NCBI GenBank assembly: GCA_013115145.1
Contig: JAAPAO010000140.1
Location: 1-64,000, forward strand
Reading direction: 5' to 3'
DNA length: 64,000 nucleotides
From: Perkinsus chesapeaki
Lineage: Eukaryota > Perkinsozoa > Perkinsida > Perkinsidae
In this document: piece after piece, positions 10,670-22,710 of the stretch
Layout of the letters: each line of letters starts with the position of its first letter
Numbering within the stretch: position 1 is the first letter of the stretch
The notes under the pieces: generated by a model
What the model was told of the DNA's origin: nothing
Seen by the model: the letters and a program-made list of their open reading frames with translations, nothing else
The model's database searches: none
Made by a program: the position numbers and the translations under genes

Positions 10670-11487
10670 TACAGGCTGCATGCTCTACCAGTTCAGTATT
10701 TTATTCCATTTTATACCTTTCTCTCTGACCGCATTTCGCCAAAAATAGGTGTATCTCGCCACAAACTCGAGCCGGGCCGGTTATAAAGATCGGCGCGACT
10801 GCCTAGTGACTCAAATTCAGATACACAACCAAGCTCGCACAGACAATTGTGTGGCAACACAAATAGACAAATGAGGAACCGACTCAAGCTCGAGCTGTGC
10901 CTCTAAGCACTCTTGTGCTTTCCGACTAAGTGTGATTGTCTTTTAGGTGGAGCAGTAAAACTCAAGTATCATCAGTACATCGCACTGTCGTGGTTGTTTC
11001 AAGTCGATAGTGTATTCTGGTTCGCGATTCTCATTATATCAACGCCTTGACAACTCGAAGACATCAGCTATTTGCAGAAAACAACGATTTCGAGTTAATA
11101 ATACAACAGTCATTCAAAAGCGGTGATAAGCTAACGAATATAAAGAAGACAACTGAGCGAGATGAAAATATCATTCTGAGGGGGAAATAATGTCAGAACT
11201 TCCCATTGCTGAAATACTCGTTCTTCGGCTACCCAAAGATGCTGTTGATGCCATTCCATTCTTTCTGAGATGATGCACTGTAACCCACAGACCGCTGTGA
11301 TCAACTCACCTTATTAACGGCTGCCGCCAAGCCAACACCCAACTGGGAGCGAGGCGTGCTTGTCCCTTGCTGAGGGACTCTAGTGGACGGAGACGGTGGG
11401 GGAAGGTCTCGCCGCGAGCTGACAAGGAATCGCTGGTTGCGGTTATGACTATACCAACTTTTGCACAACACTTTGTTGAATGACTAT
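10670..11487. other. No gene recognised
   Basis: Only short shadow frames. No RNA gene or clear repeat. Confidence 0.4.
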
Positions 11488-14400
11488 TTAAGAAACTACG
11501 CTGAATAAGTCTAGCGATAACATATAAGGCAGTACGAACCTACCTCGCAGGGGAGGGGCCGGCTGGTGAACGCTCTGCGATAGGCGTTCTTGTAATACTG
11601 TCGTGGCCAATGAAGCTCGACGAGAGGCTTGTGTCACCACTGAAGCATAAGTTTTGACAACGCGACTGTTATGGTTCACCTTGAGCTGCTGAGTCGATCT
11701 ATTTCATCTCGGCTTCTCGGTGAACTAGTCGATATTTTATCTCTAGTGGCTCTACTGGTATGTCTAGACAGCCCCTCTTGAGGGAGTTCCAACTCAGCAG
11801 CTGCTGCTGCTGCTGAGCTGGTTTGCCGTACAAGTCCTCCTGGAGGAAGGGCTGCGCTGGTTTGTCGATTGAGTGCTCCAATCGGTGCAAGTGGGGCGGT
11901 CATCTCTTCGGACTTGTTCAGAGAGGAATTCTTCCGCGGTGTTCCTCGCCTAGAAAGCAGCAATCCTTCAGAAACAGCATCTCTAAATAACTACATATTA
12001 ACCGCTTCGGGAGTGGCCGCCACAGTACTATCGGGGCTCTCGTTCAACACAGGCGTTCTGTAAGCGCTCTGGGCTCTCGTCAACGGTACCGGAGTTGCCA
12101 TCGGCGAAGATGCGTATGCCGCCGACTGTGTTGACTTCAACGCAGGTTGTTGATAAATCGGATTGTATCGCGAGCCTCGAGTCGCTGGACTTTCATCGCG
12201 GCAGAGACCAGAGGCAGCAGCAACTCTAGGGCTCTGTTGGTAAGCATACAGGGATGCCCGAGGGCTAGGTTGATATCTCCGGGACGAATTGAGACGATCC
12301 GCATACAGCGAAAGTGCGCTTGACTCGCGCCTGATGCCGTTGGGGGCAATGGAGCCCCGAGGTGTGCAGTCAACACCAGCAACGGAGCTTGAGTCCCTGA
12401 CAAACACACATTCGAGCAACAAGATTGTAGTCGGCTGCGGTGGCGGGAGGCTGACTTGACTGACCTCCAAGGATCGTCCTCATTGGGCATAGTGTAGTTA
12501 GATGCTGCCTTCAAAGCTGAGAATGACAAATGAATAACACACCATAAGTGAGTAAGGGTGAGCTTCTTCTTCTAACCTTCAATATTCTTCCTTCTTTGTT
12601 CTTCTCGTTCTTCTCTAGCTCTTCTCCTCTCCTCCAGTTTCTCCCTTCTTGCCTCATGCTCCGCCCAGGCCTTCGCTTCAGCATCAGAGTTGCTGGTGAA
12701 GGAATCTAACCATCATCATTGATACGATCGAATGATCATCATCATTGATACGTATTGGATGAATTACGATTGATGATCATCATCAATCGTAACAGAATGG
12801 TCGTTATTAATTTGATCAAGAGCTCCCAATCACCGAAAAACTATTAGTATCAATCACCGTAGGCAGGGCAACAAGCCCGGTATCACGAGTCACCGCTCGG
12901 AAGCACAGACAGACTCCAGAACAAAATTCCTTCGAAACTGGCGTTCCTACGTTAACGACCAAAACGAAGCTACTCGAACAACTAGATGGCTGGCTCATCG
13001 CCCACCTATCCGGGCCGGAGCCACCGCACCATTTTGGCCTGCCCCCCTCCTGCTCGCCGTAACGTCATCATCGTCATCATCATCAGCACTCAAGGCAAAT
13101 GAATCCTTCGCGGATGAGGCCATCTTCACAGGAGTATGTCTGCCATCACTTATTGGTGATCTCCGTGCTTGCTGTTCTGGAGAGGGGGTAGGCTGTAGCG
13201 TTTCCGCTGGTCGGCGGCCACCACCACCGGCAGCATCAGCCGGATGAGTCTCATTGCCGGATGGCTTTCCAGGTGCTTTCGAGGCGGGTATACTGAGGGA
13301 AAGCGGCGAAGTAGGATTGGCCTCTCTATGAACTGATAAGGTTTTCGGCCTGAAGTTTAGAACACTGAAACTTTTGTCTAAGGCTAAAACACTGGAGCTA
13401 ACGAAAACCAATACCATCGGGAAATATTCATATTGCCCTGGCAAAAAAGGGTAAAACCCCTGTGCCCCTAACTGCCTTCACTCTGTCCTATCGTGAACTG
13501 GGGGTTAGCCATCAGACTAGGCCAGTGGCCCTGGGTCACTCATAGAAGAGACTCTGATTACCGCATAAATGCAAGTTTGACTACAAACACTCGCATACGA
13601 CATTTGACAAACATAATACAAACAAGAAAAGATTCCCAAGAATCTTGTTATTTAGGTCATCTATTTCTAAAGTCCACAAAGGTAAGAAAACGTGATCACG
13701 TTGGTGTAGAAGTAATTATTATTTTTCTATTCCTTCAGCACTACAACGACGCTACATTAGGTCACAAGATATCCCTCCAGACCTATTGAAGAGAAAGCCG
13801 CCCATTGAAAGAATGTCATTCAAGCTTGGATGAATAGTATCCATTAGACACAAGTTATGTAAGTCTAGGAATAACAAACTGACAAATGGCGACTGGCTAC
13901 TTACCTCTGGCTCGGTTTGCCAGCAGCTGCTGCTGCTGGCACTTGCTTGCTCCTCTCACGGTGAGCCTCATCATTATTATGATGTTTATGATGATGGTGC
14001 TTCTGTGGTGGCGGTGGAGGCGGGTCGCTACTAAAACAGATCCCCATATGCGAAAAAAGTATATCAACTGTCATGTCGAGTGCCCATGCCACCAGAGCTC
14101 AAGAGCAATGAAAACTAGCTCCGAAAAATGGTCGAATAGGGGAGCGTTGAAGTGTAAAATAATGTACTAACAACAATAAAGGAAGGTGTCACCAATAATC
14201 TTTACGATACATCGAAATTGAAACTGCACCGCTACTTCAAGTGGGCTGCTGCAAAGTGCCGGTTTCCCCGACTAACCCTCGAGCGGGAGAGGTCACCGAT
14301 AGGTCCACCCGGGCCGTACTGGGTCGGAATTCACTTCTATATCTTCTCAAATTGGACGGCCCTGTTGCCGTTCCGCTCACAACTGGAGCGGTGTCATCGA

Positions 14401-15655
14401 GCACGCTGCTCCGATAGGGGCGTAAACCTGGCTGAGCAACTGATCCAGATGCATGCGTACCGAAACCAAAGCTTCTGTAGAAGGAAGGATCGTCATATAC
14501 ATTCGAATAGGTTCGCAGACCCGCCCCATCAGCCCGCCAACGAGCAGCAGGATATCTCTGAGCACCCGATGTAGTGCATGCTCGCTGTTTCTCGATATCC
14601 GCGTCAAACCAAGAAGGCAGATCGTGACGCCAACGATCTCTACCGTACATCATTCGACGCCCAATAGTTTTGGCCGCTAGAGTTTCTGATGATGAAGAGC
14701 CCGCTGAGGACACCAAGTCGGAGTTTATTTCCTCAGGAAAATCGTCTCGATGCAAATGAGCTATATCATCGTCCAGCGGTGCTCTCTCTCTCCCATGATA
14801 GTGCGGGTAAACTGACCGCTCCCTCTCGAGAGGCACTGCCTCCTGACATTCCTCTGAGTTCGACCGAGCCCCAACTAGACCGTAATGTCCATAGTTCGGC
14901 CGACTCTGATTTGACTTGGACGAATCCCTGATTTAAAGTGGCTTGGTCGATGTCCCCCTACTACCTTTTACAAGACTTAGCGCTGTGGCCACTGGTTGTA
15001 CCTATGATAGATATGCTCATAGAGCGATCGTCTTACACACTTTAGGTCAAAGTGATAAAATACATCATGAAGATATTTTCCCCGTCGGCCGGGTTGCGTC
15101 TAGTATAATAACCTCTACACTAAAATCAACGCAATCGGGGCGACATCTAAGTCGCTCAATTCGGATATATGACCAACATTCTCCAACCGACTTTCATGAT
15201 CAGGTATCGATCATCTCTCTAGTACAACATTTCGAACGCTCCATCCCGGCAATCGGCTACACTCCGTTTTGGACATCTTTTACTAGTAACCATCAATGAC
15301 ATCACTTCCCCTATACTACTTTCTATCTCCTTTTCGTCTTTAGGGTCCCCCGAATAGCAGAGTAGCTTCTCGAATATGCTTCGATGCCTCCTGCTCCCTC
15401 TCCCTAAAATAAACCCTTTTCTACCTTCAACAACTACTGACTGCCTTACCTTCAGTGCTGGGGCTGCGGCTATGACCTTCCCCACTCTTCTTGGCATGAC
15501 CGTTTGAACTGACATTCCACTTAAACTCGAATCCTTTCAACCAACAGAAGTTCGATACGAGCAAAGGTTTGTGGAACAACTTAATACGTATCTTTGGCGA
15601 TAGAATACGCGGCTTTAAGATTCTCCTCTCCAGTAGCGTCCTCATCTCCGCTAAC
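11488..15655 (-). CDS. Long disordered Ser/Arg-rich multi-exon protein (hypothetical)
   Basis: A run of minus-strand open stretches with matching composition and good splice sites. The first candidate exon (about 15655-15453) ends at CTGAAG|GTAAGG; the only in-frame ATG is at about 15645. Middle exons (14836-14237 and 13444-12995) are rich in Ser, Arg, Tyr and Pro, with an Asp run (ADDDDDDDV). A short exon at about 12705-12583 encodes a strongly charged helix (RREKLEERRRAREEREEQRR), a likely coiled coil. Exons at 12390-11991 and 11963-11676 carry repeated Ser/Gln/Pro-rich text and an Ala run (SSAAAAAAELELP). No enzymatic domain is visible. It may be a cytoskeletal or scaffold protein. Whether all stretches belong to one gene is uncertain. 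Confidence 0.4.
12764..12792. repeat. 14-bp perfect palindrome arms, 1-nt centre
   Basis: TTACGATTGATGAT and its exact reverse complement are separated by a single C. It lies in a probable intron of the disordered-protein gene, next to two direct copies of ATCATCATTGATACG (about 12711 and 12738). Confidence 0.8.
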
Positions 15656-15660
15656 TCCAC

Positions 15661-17541
15661 AACGCTTCCTTCAATTTTTTTGATTATTTCCGGTTAAAAT
15701 ATTTTCCTGCGAATTTCCTAGGCTCCCCTTCTACCTTTTGAATAGATTGAATATATCACCAAAGGTAATACCAAAATACCATTGATCTGAATTGATGCAC
15801 ATTTATAGGAATAACAATATAGATACACACGACATAGGTTAATAATAAAAAACAACTGTGCCCAGGGACTTATTCACAAGAAGGGGTGGCTATGGGAAGG
15901 AAAGTGCTCTTCCGATGCTGAGACATAAAGCAGATCGATTACTGTAAAATATGACCGGAGACCAGAAGCAAATATAGAATGCATGAATCCTTCCTATGTG
16001 CCGTTGACAGCGCCAGCTCCTTAGACTCGTACTCAGCCAAAGATATCAAGAAAACCAATGCATGCGCTCTTATGGAATTTAGTGGCGCAGTGACGATTTT
16101 CTGATCAAACCAGCCATTCCAAGCCTCCCTAGCTAAAGTTAAGTGTTATATTATATTTTTCAATGCATCTCATCATATTTATATTTCACTTTTCTAAGTA
16201 GTACCCTCCCCTAAATTGAAGTATAAAGTCGATTGTTTGGTTCAATTTCAATTTTAACGTTTAATTTCGCTCCCTATTTCGCCTGGTTGAGCTGTTGACA
16301 TTTGAAAGCATTCCTCCTTGTTATGTCCGACAGTCTTTGCTACGATCAGAAAGCGAGAGTGAGGCAGGAACGAATCTGGGATGAAATAGTGGAAAAAGAG
16401 CTGAGGTTCGATGATAGCACAAAAAGATACGCTGAAGCTAGACCTTAAGATACAATCGACCTTTTAAAAGATTCCAAATGAATCATACAAGACCATTGCC
16501 ACCAACAGTCACCACAGTTACTGATAAGGTACAGCATAAAAGCCCTCAAGAACGAGTAAGATCAAATCTTTATAGTGCGATACTGGGGGAGTATCTTTTT
16601 AGATACTAGCATCTAAGGTCGATGCGAGCTCCTATGAGATTCAGGTGATGCGTCATCGTTCTAAAGTGCCAGCTGAGCGTCTGACCGCCCCAGAGACCAG
16701 CCAGCAAGAAATCGGATGGCTTATTGGTGTTCGGTAAGTGTCTCATGATCGAATTCACCTCTATAGAGGCTCTGGGATCCAGGTCCTTAGAGCTCAAAGG
16801 TAACAAACGGCTGCCACTTCAAACTGCAAGTAGCGACTGCTCAAGAGGAGAAGGCCCTGCTGTGCTGATGCAACAGGCAAGGGATTTACCAGCTAATACG
16901 TAAGGGTTGTGTGCTTATTTAATAGATAGCATATTATTTGGTTTTACATACAGAAAGTATATCTATAAAATATGTCAATAGGAGACTAGGTAGCAATAGT
17001 AACAATTATGTATTATACTACTAAATAAGCTTCATTTAAACCAGCTATTGCAGCTCATTTTACTCCAATGTTGTCCTTATGTGCTTCTGAACAGTAGTGT
17101 GTATCAACAATATTATGTTCACTGAATAGTTCACTAGGATTCAACGTATGATAAAATATCATAATAATATACGGTAGATATCATTACCCAATGAATACTA
17201 GCTTTTTAATGCATAATTATACCATAAATGATCTTGTCATTTTTCAGGGTCACCGATTTGAACTCTTTAAACCCTTCTAGATGGCGTCACAGCAAGTCCA
17301 CATGCGATGTCACTCAATATGTTGATGAGTAGTATCTTATCTTGAAAACCCGAAACCCAAAACCCAAAACCCTATTCTTTGCTTTCAGATACGTAACTTT
17401 CTTTCGAAATAATCCTTTTAATAAGTCGTCAAATCCGCGGTGAACTCGCATGTTCTTTGGTTGTCGATATTGCCTTGCTCTTGTGTTCGGGTGTCCCGCG
17501 GGCGGCGTTGATTCATTCTTGCCTGTAGTTTATCTCTCAAT
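15661..17541. other. Gene-poor spacer
   Basis: AT-rich, with no supported coding exon. It contains one copy of the dispersed motif GTGGCGCAGTGAC (16082-16094) and a run of AAAACCC-like units at about 17343-17372. The 3' part must hold the promoter of the gene that starts at 17542. Confidence 0.5.
16082..16094 (+). repeat. Dispersed motif GTGGCGCAGTGAC, copy 1
   Basis: The same 13-mer, preceded by ATTT plus one or two variable bases, occurs at 52919-52931 and 56466-56478, always on the plus strand. It resembles the A-box of a tRNA promoter (TGGCNNAGTGG). This copy lies in a gene-poor spacer. Confidence 0.6.
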
Positions 17542-18172
17542 ATGGAAGGTCTAGCATTTGATCAGTTCAAGCAGCGCGATTTCAGTGATCTGGCCAAAGC
17601 AGGGTTCGCTGGGAACCTTAAGAAGACCCTAGCAGACTGCTCAAGTCATGGTGGCTTTGCACAACCTAAAATAGAGGATCTTGGAGGTGAGTCTCGATTA
17701 TTAGAATGGAGATGATGATCATTGAATAAGAATGTGCTGCTGCCTTTCTGAATAATCGTTCCGGGGACAATAGTGGTTTATAACAGTGTTATGTTGTCTA
17801 TTCATATCACCATAGGTTGTTGTTACTTCATCAGCGAGCAGCCTTGATCAGTAGTACTGCTCAATGTGCATCTATGATGTTAGTTGTCAGTAAACCTTTA
17901 GTATGATATTCAGTAGTCCGGGTGTCCAGACAGCTTTGGGTCATCAGCACAGCGTAAAACAACATTATTATAACAACACAACATCGTTTATTTATTTCTT
18001 CTGATTGGACTTCCTTTCAGGTGCATTAGCCGATTTCTTCGGTGATGGCGATGATGATGATGCCACCACCGATAACGACTTGATGGCCCTCGGAAACGGC
18101 ATTAATGAGGCAGCTGATTTTGCCAAGTCGGGAGGCGAAGCTCCTGATGATAAAAAGTCCAATAGTTCCTAA
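17542..18172 (+). CDS. Small acidic protein, two exons (98 residues)
   Basis: Exon 1 is 17542-17686 and exon 2 is 18021-18172. The donor GTGAGT and acceptor TTTCAG join in frame (phase 1), and 297 nt code for 98 residues plus stop. The protein starts MEGLAFDQFKQRDFSDLAKA, has an Asp run in exon 2 (FFGDGDDDDATTDNDL) and ends Lys/Ser-rich. No transmembrane segment, signal peptide or Cys. It is too short for the usual frame search but has clean splice sites and consistent coding character. Function not recognised; an abundant cytosolic or mitochondrial small protein would fit. Confidence 0.65.
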
Positions 18173-18364
18173 GTATCCTCCTTCCTTCTGGTACATTAGT
18201 TTTCAATATGCTACTGTCGTTTATTAAATACCAATTATTTTCACTATCCCAATATTCTTTGGTTTAAGAGTAGTTGGAGGCACATGGTGAGTCATACCGA
18301 GGCTACACCAGGGTGAGAAAGGTTCATTTGGACCGTTCCTCGCCGAATGATATTGTTAGGAAGA

Positions 18365-18474
18365 CAGGTCTCCAGTCGGTGGTGCTGCATATGGGATGCC
18401 CAAAGACTCGATGACATTTTGGTATCGAGGCTGCTGTAATGTATAATCTGCTTGAAGCACTCTGCCAGTGATCG
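18365..18474 (-). pseudogene. 110-bp inverted near-copy of the carboxylesterase gene
   Basis: Matches 22811-22920 of the esterase gene in opposite orientation at 108 of 110 positions. In frame it encodes the N-terminal esterase block (…LGIPYAAPP-type) and then meets a stop a few codons on. Beyond it, only weak similarity continues on the 3' side (AATGA…TCTCACCC). So it looks like a fragment of an older esterase paralogue whose core was recently homogenised with the gene at 22.7 kb, or a recent small insertion. Confidence 0.85.
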
Positions 18475-18549
18475 GACAAACGTGCAAAAGCTTCCAGAAA
18501 TCTCCAAAGAAAATTTCGCTGTCCAACATAATATAAAGACGATGCCCAC

Positions 18550-21500
18550 ATGCTCACCAACAAGGCTCTAACCGGTAGATCTCATACTGACCGAGTAAAC
18601 CCGGCCTACCTCTCTCGTGCAGACAAACAGGTTAATGGTGTCGGCGGTGTCGCTGATGTTCTACCACTAGTATTGTTTCAAACGGGCCTACTAAGGTCTG
18701 GTATACTTGCTCCTAAATGCGTTTCATCACCTCATTGGTTCCCGAGCATGGGTGCGATGTGTCATCTGCTGCGGAGCAAATCCGGACATTTGGTACACCC
18801 TACGCTTCTGTAGAGGAGGAGTACGGAATTACAACGACCGATGACAGTTGTCTATCAGGCTGCACCGCGGTGAGATAACACCCCTCCTCATCACCGTTGT
18901 AGCCGTATAAGGGTCTGAAACTTTCTACCAATGACACTTACAATGCGTACAAGCATTTTTATAGTCGGTTCATCAACCATAGTTGTTGTTAGTAGCATTA
19001 TCTCGTTTTGGTCTAACCAAGTCAAATCTAGTATCGTCATAACCCTCTACGAAGGGTAAGGTCTCACATGCAGCTCAGTTATGCGGAAATTATGTGGGAA
19101 AGTGTTCAAACAAGCAACAGTAGTAGAATGCATCATCAGTAACACAGCAGGAGCAGGCGGACCCGATGAATAAATGCTATCAGGGGAAGTTTCGGGACAT
19201 TCCGAAGTCGAGGCCGCATAGCAATCTTGCTCAATATCCGAATAATGCAACATTAGTTACTTTGCTGTCCCATCGATGGCCGTATAACCGTTCAACACTG
19301 TTTATTCTCAGATGCGTCTCTGTTGTAACATCCACTGCAACGGCCTCCCTCATGTTGAAACTGTGGCGCACTGTCTCGGTGGAACGCAGTATGAACCACT
19401 TCTGCGTCAGGGGGGCAAAGGGAAGGAACGAAAAATTGGAGTGAGAGTTGACAGCATTTGAGATGGTATGGTCGCCACAGGTTTGTGACTGCTTGCCGCA
19501 CGGCACTTTTGAAACGGCTATATTAGTGAGGCCCGATGTTGTCAGACTCGCAGACTCCACAGATACTTATCCTGCTGGTGAGGGCTTTGGGACCTACACA
19601 GAGGAATGGTAGCGATTCAGGTGTAGCGGAAGACCTAGTTGTTTGTAAACGTGCTTTACTCGATGCTGTTCGGCGGCTCGATCTGCCTCTGGGCATCGAG
19701 GCTTCATCAATATCGTTGGTCGTCTCAGTACAGGAGGGAACGCGTCCAGTTAAGGGAGACTGGAGTGACTGGCCGTGAGTGGTTCTAAAATGCTGATGTC
19801 AAGTTGATTCCTCAGTTATCTTACCACAGACGCAGTGAAAGCTATAATGGAAGGAGAGTTAAGGGAAGCTAACGGAAGGTGCGACAATACCTGATGGGAA
19901 ATGCGAACTCGGCATGGCCGTAGGTCACTTAAGATAAATCACTTCCGCACAAATCTGCCTTCAATTGAAAGAATGGATTCTGGTGGAGGAATGTGGAATC
20001 ATTGTTTGATGTTTGGTATTGACAGTGAAAGAAGAACTTCATGGTTGGATAATAACTGTCTTGTGGCGGCAGAGAGTGAAGGCAGCAGCACCAGGAGACT
20101 GAAGGATGCTGTAGGTCAGCATCGAGCATATATTATATTCTCTCTTGTAGCACCGGTTCACAGTAGGGGAAGCCTTCTGCATCCCCGAGGGCCTCTCCGA
20201 AGGGGTATACAAGCTCCTTTGTGTCGTTGCACCTTTACAGCTGGATGCATCCTTCGCCACGCCGCTTCTATTCGAGTACGATGCTGCATCGTAAATGCAA
20301 GGGCTAAAGCATCCGTCATTGTTTATTCAACAAAACGCGTATTGCGTCAAAGGGGCTTTGAGGTCAGGCAGCACGATAGGGTTTTTCATGGGTAAGGCGG
20401 ATCAGTGTGGGATCATAGGCGAGTCGCAGAGACAACCAACTGGTTGAAATCCAGCAGACGCGCCCTCCGGGGGAGATAAATCAAACTGGCATGTGCGGCA
20501 CATAGGCAGAGTCATTAGAGGACAAGCTTCAGTTAGGCGGGGTGTTGCAGACAACACCTTGAAAACCTCGAGTCTTGAGTCTTGCGCAACACTCAAGTTA
20601 GGCTCGAGAGTTTCCGGGTATGTCTTCCCCGTAGCATGTCTTCCTATACGCGGCCAGGGTGTCTTCTGGCCACCCTCACCCCAACTAGGCCTTAACACTC
20701 TTTCATTTACTCTCCCTCACGGTTTAGCCACATGGCATGTACATTCCTTGTGATACCGCTGGTTGGCCAGGCCCATTGTGGCTGATCTGTCACCAATGGC
20801 AACGTCCCAGTCTTCTCTGTTCTCCGTCCGATTCATGTCGATGCTCTAGCCAAACCTCTGCATGATGATGATGATGTCTATCTCTCTACTTGGTGCCGGG
20901 GAGCATACAGTATATGTACGCGGAAGAATTTCTCAAACCCGCGCGCACTCCAGAAGTTATCATTGCAGCGATAGAGGGCCGGCTCTATCGCTGCTAGTAT
21001 CATTGCTATCATTATGTTACGCACCCTGCGCTCTGACCTCACCTTGAAGCGCAGAGTTGCTCTGCCTGTCTACACTGTACGTGTTCTCGTGGCGCAGAAG
21101 TTCCACCTTTTTTGCTCATAGCTATACTTTTCTTGAATCTGGTATTTCGGTCCTTTCCTTTACACTGGCCGGTGCAGCGCCGGCGGTGCTGGTACGCGAA
21201 TGGATGATATCCACCGCGTCGTTCTGGCAGTGTTTGTCAACTCGACACTTGTACCCGAGTGGGGAAAATTTGAAGATATAACTCAGTTGAAGGTCTGAAG
21301 CTTCCTTTAGCGATACTCGATCATGGCGCCTATCGCCTGCGTGCAGACCAACTCCCACGCTTACTCATACTACTTATAACTTGACAGAGCAGCCACCCAA
21401 TCTACAAGGGCTCTTACAGGAATAAAGGAATTCCAGCTGAGACAGCATGTCAATAATACGGATGTCATCACTACAGCGTTGAACTATTGCAATAATGCGA

Positions 21501-22700
21501 GGCAATGGACATCTAAGAATCTACAGATACTCTTTTTCCGGAGGGCGCCTATCGGCGCCTCTATAGAGTATTGATGGCGTAAATTGTGCGCCAGCACAAT
21601 CGCTATCCGCGATTTATCATCCCAGACTCGAGGATCACAGGAACACACGCCTTGAATCGAGGAACTCCCGCTGGGTGATTCTCCGCTTAAGTAGTACTAC
21701 TTTTTAAGGTATTTCATGAGTTCAGACAAGTGGGCTCGATTGTATCGTTCCCAGCGTTATCCATTTGTAGTACTAAGCTGACATTTTCTGGTGCTTAATC
21801 CTTCTTCGTCTAACACTCCGACTGTTGGGTTTGCACCAAAAACGAGCGGCCTGGTCCCGTTATGGCTACGCCATTGATCGATCCAGCGTTCATAATACTT
21901 TCCCCAAACCAGTTATGGTAGGAGAATTTGTCAGAATTTGTGTGATTGGTGTAGGAGACTGGGCCTGGAGAACCAAAATGCAACTCGACTGATTCGCTCT
22001 TGGATTTTACTAATTTGACCTCGGCTTGTATAATAATGTTTGATTATGAGTAAGAAATTCCCATCAGCACTGAGGAAATTCAATTTAATATTTGATCAAA
22101 TGGCCCGTGCTCGGTTGCTCAACAGTAGTGGGCGTTGGGACATGCTGGTCAGGGGCAGGAGCACTCGTGCGATGGATCATCGCCGATGGTGCCCCGTCCC
22201 TTCCCAGATGTCGCATTTCCAGAGAAATGCCTGAAGAGCAACAGGGCGGGACGGGTGGGCAAACGCTTTTCTGCCACTAGACCGGGGGTCTAGGCGATAT
22301 ACTGGGGCTGGCGGCATCGGAGACAGCGAGAGGACGATTGCGCTGAGCTATGTTTCGGTTGCACGCATGCGTTGATCTTCCCTCCGCGCGCGCTATTTGA
22401 CATGGTCCGATGACTTGAACTGTTAGGATACAGTACCGACCCTGCTATGATAGCGGCGCTATCTCAGATAGCGATATCATTATTCACAGATAGTCTATCT
22501 GCGAATAATTCCCTTCCGGCGGAAATGTACAAAATTTTTTTGTCAAAAAATCCTACAGAACGTTTTCTTACATGTGTGCCGCCCATATTTTGCTTTTCTG
22601 AGGCTTTCAAATTCAGACTTTGGAGCTGCTTCAGTGAAACTATTTAAAAGATTCGTCCGTGATGGAGGAGCACGGGGTTATGTACTATTTTTTCAGACTT
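18550..22700. other. Long region without a firmly supported gene
   Basis: Frames here are short and mostly shadows. Two minus-strand stretches (19560-19231 and 19253-19047) and one at 20698-20402 (CRTCQFDLSPPEGASAGFQP) have somewhat protein-like composition and may be exons, but no family or reliable splice pattern was found. A hairpin lies at about 22473-22506 (TTATTCACAGATAG / CTATCTGCGAATAA, one mismatch). The 3' end holds the esterase promoter. Confidence 0.35.
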
Positions 22701-22710
22701 CTGTCACCTC

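Noticed and set aside
17343-17372. AAAACCC-like units suggesting a telomere or interstitial telomeric repeat.
   Set aside because: Only about four imperfect units; no extended array.
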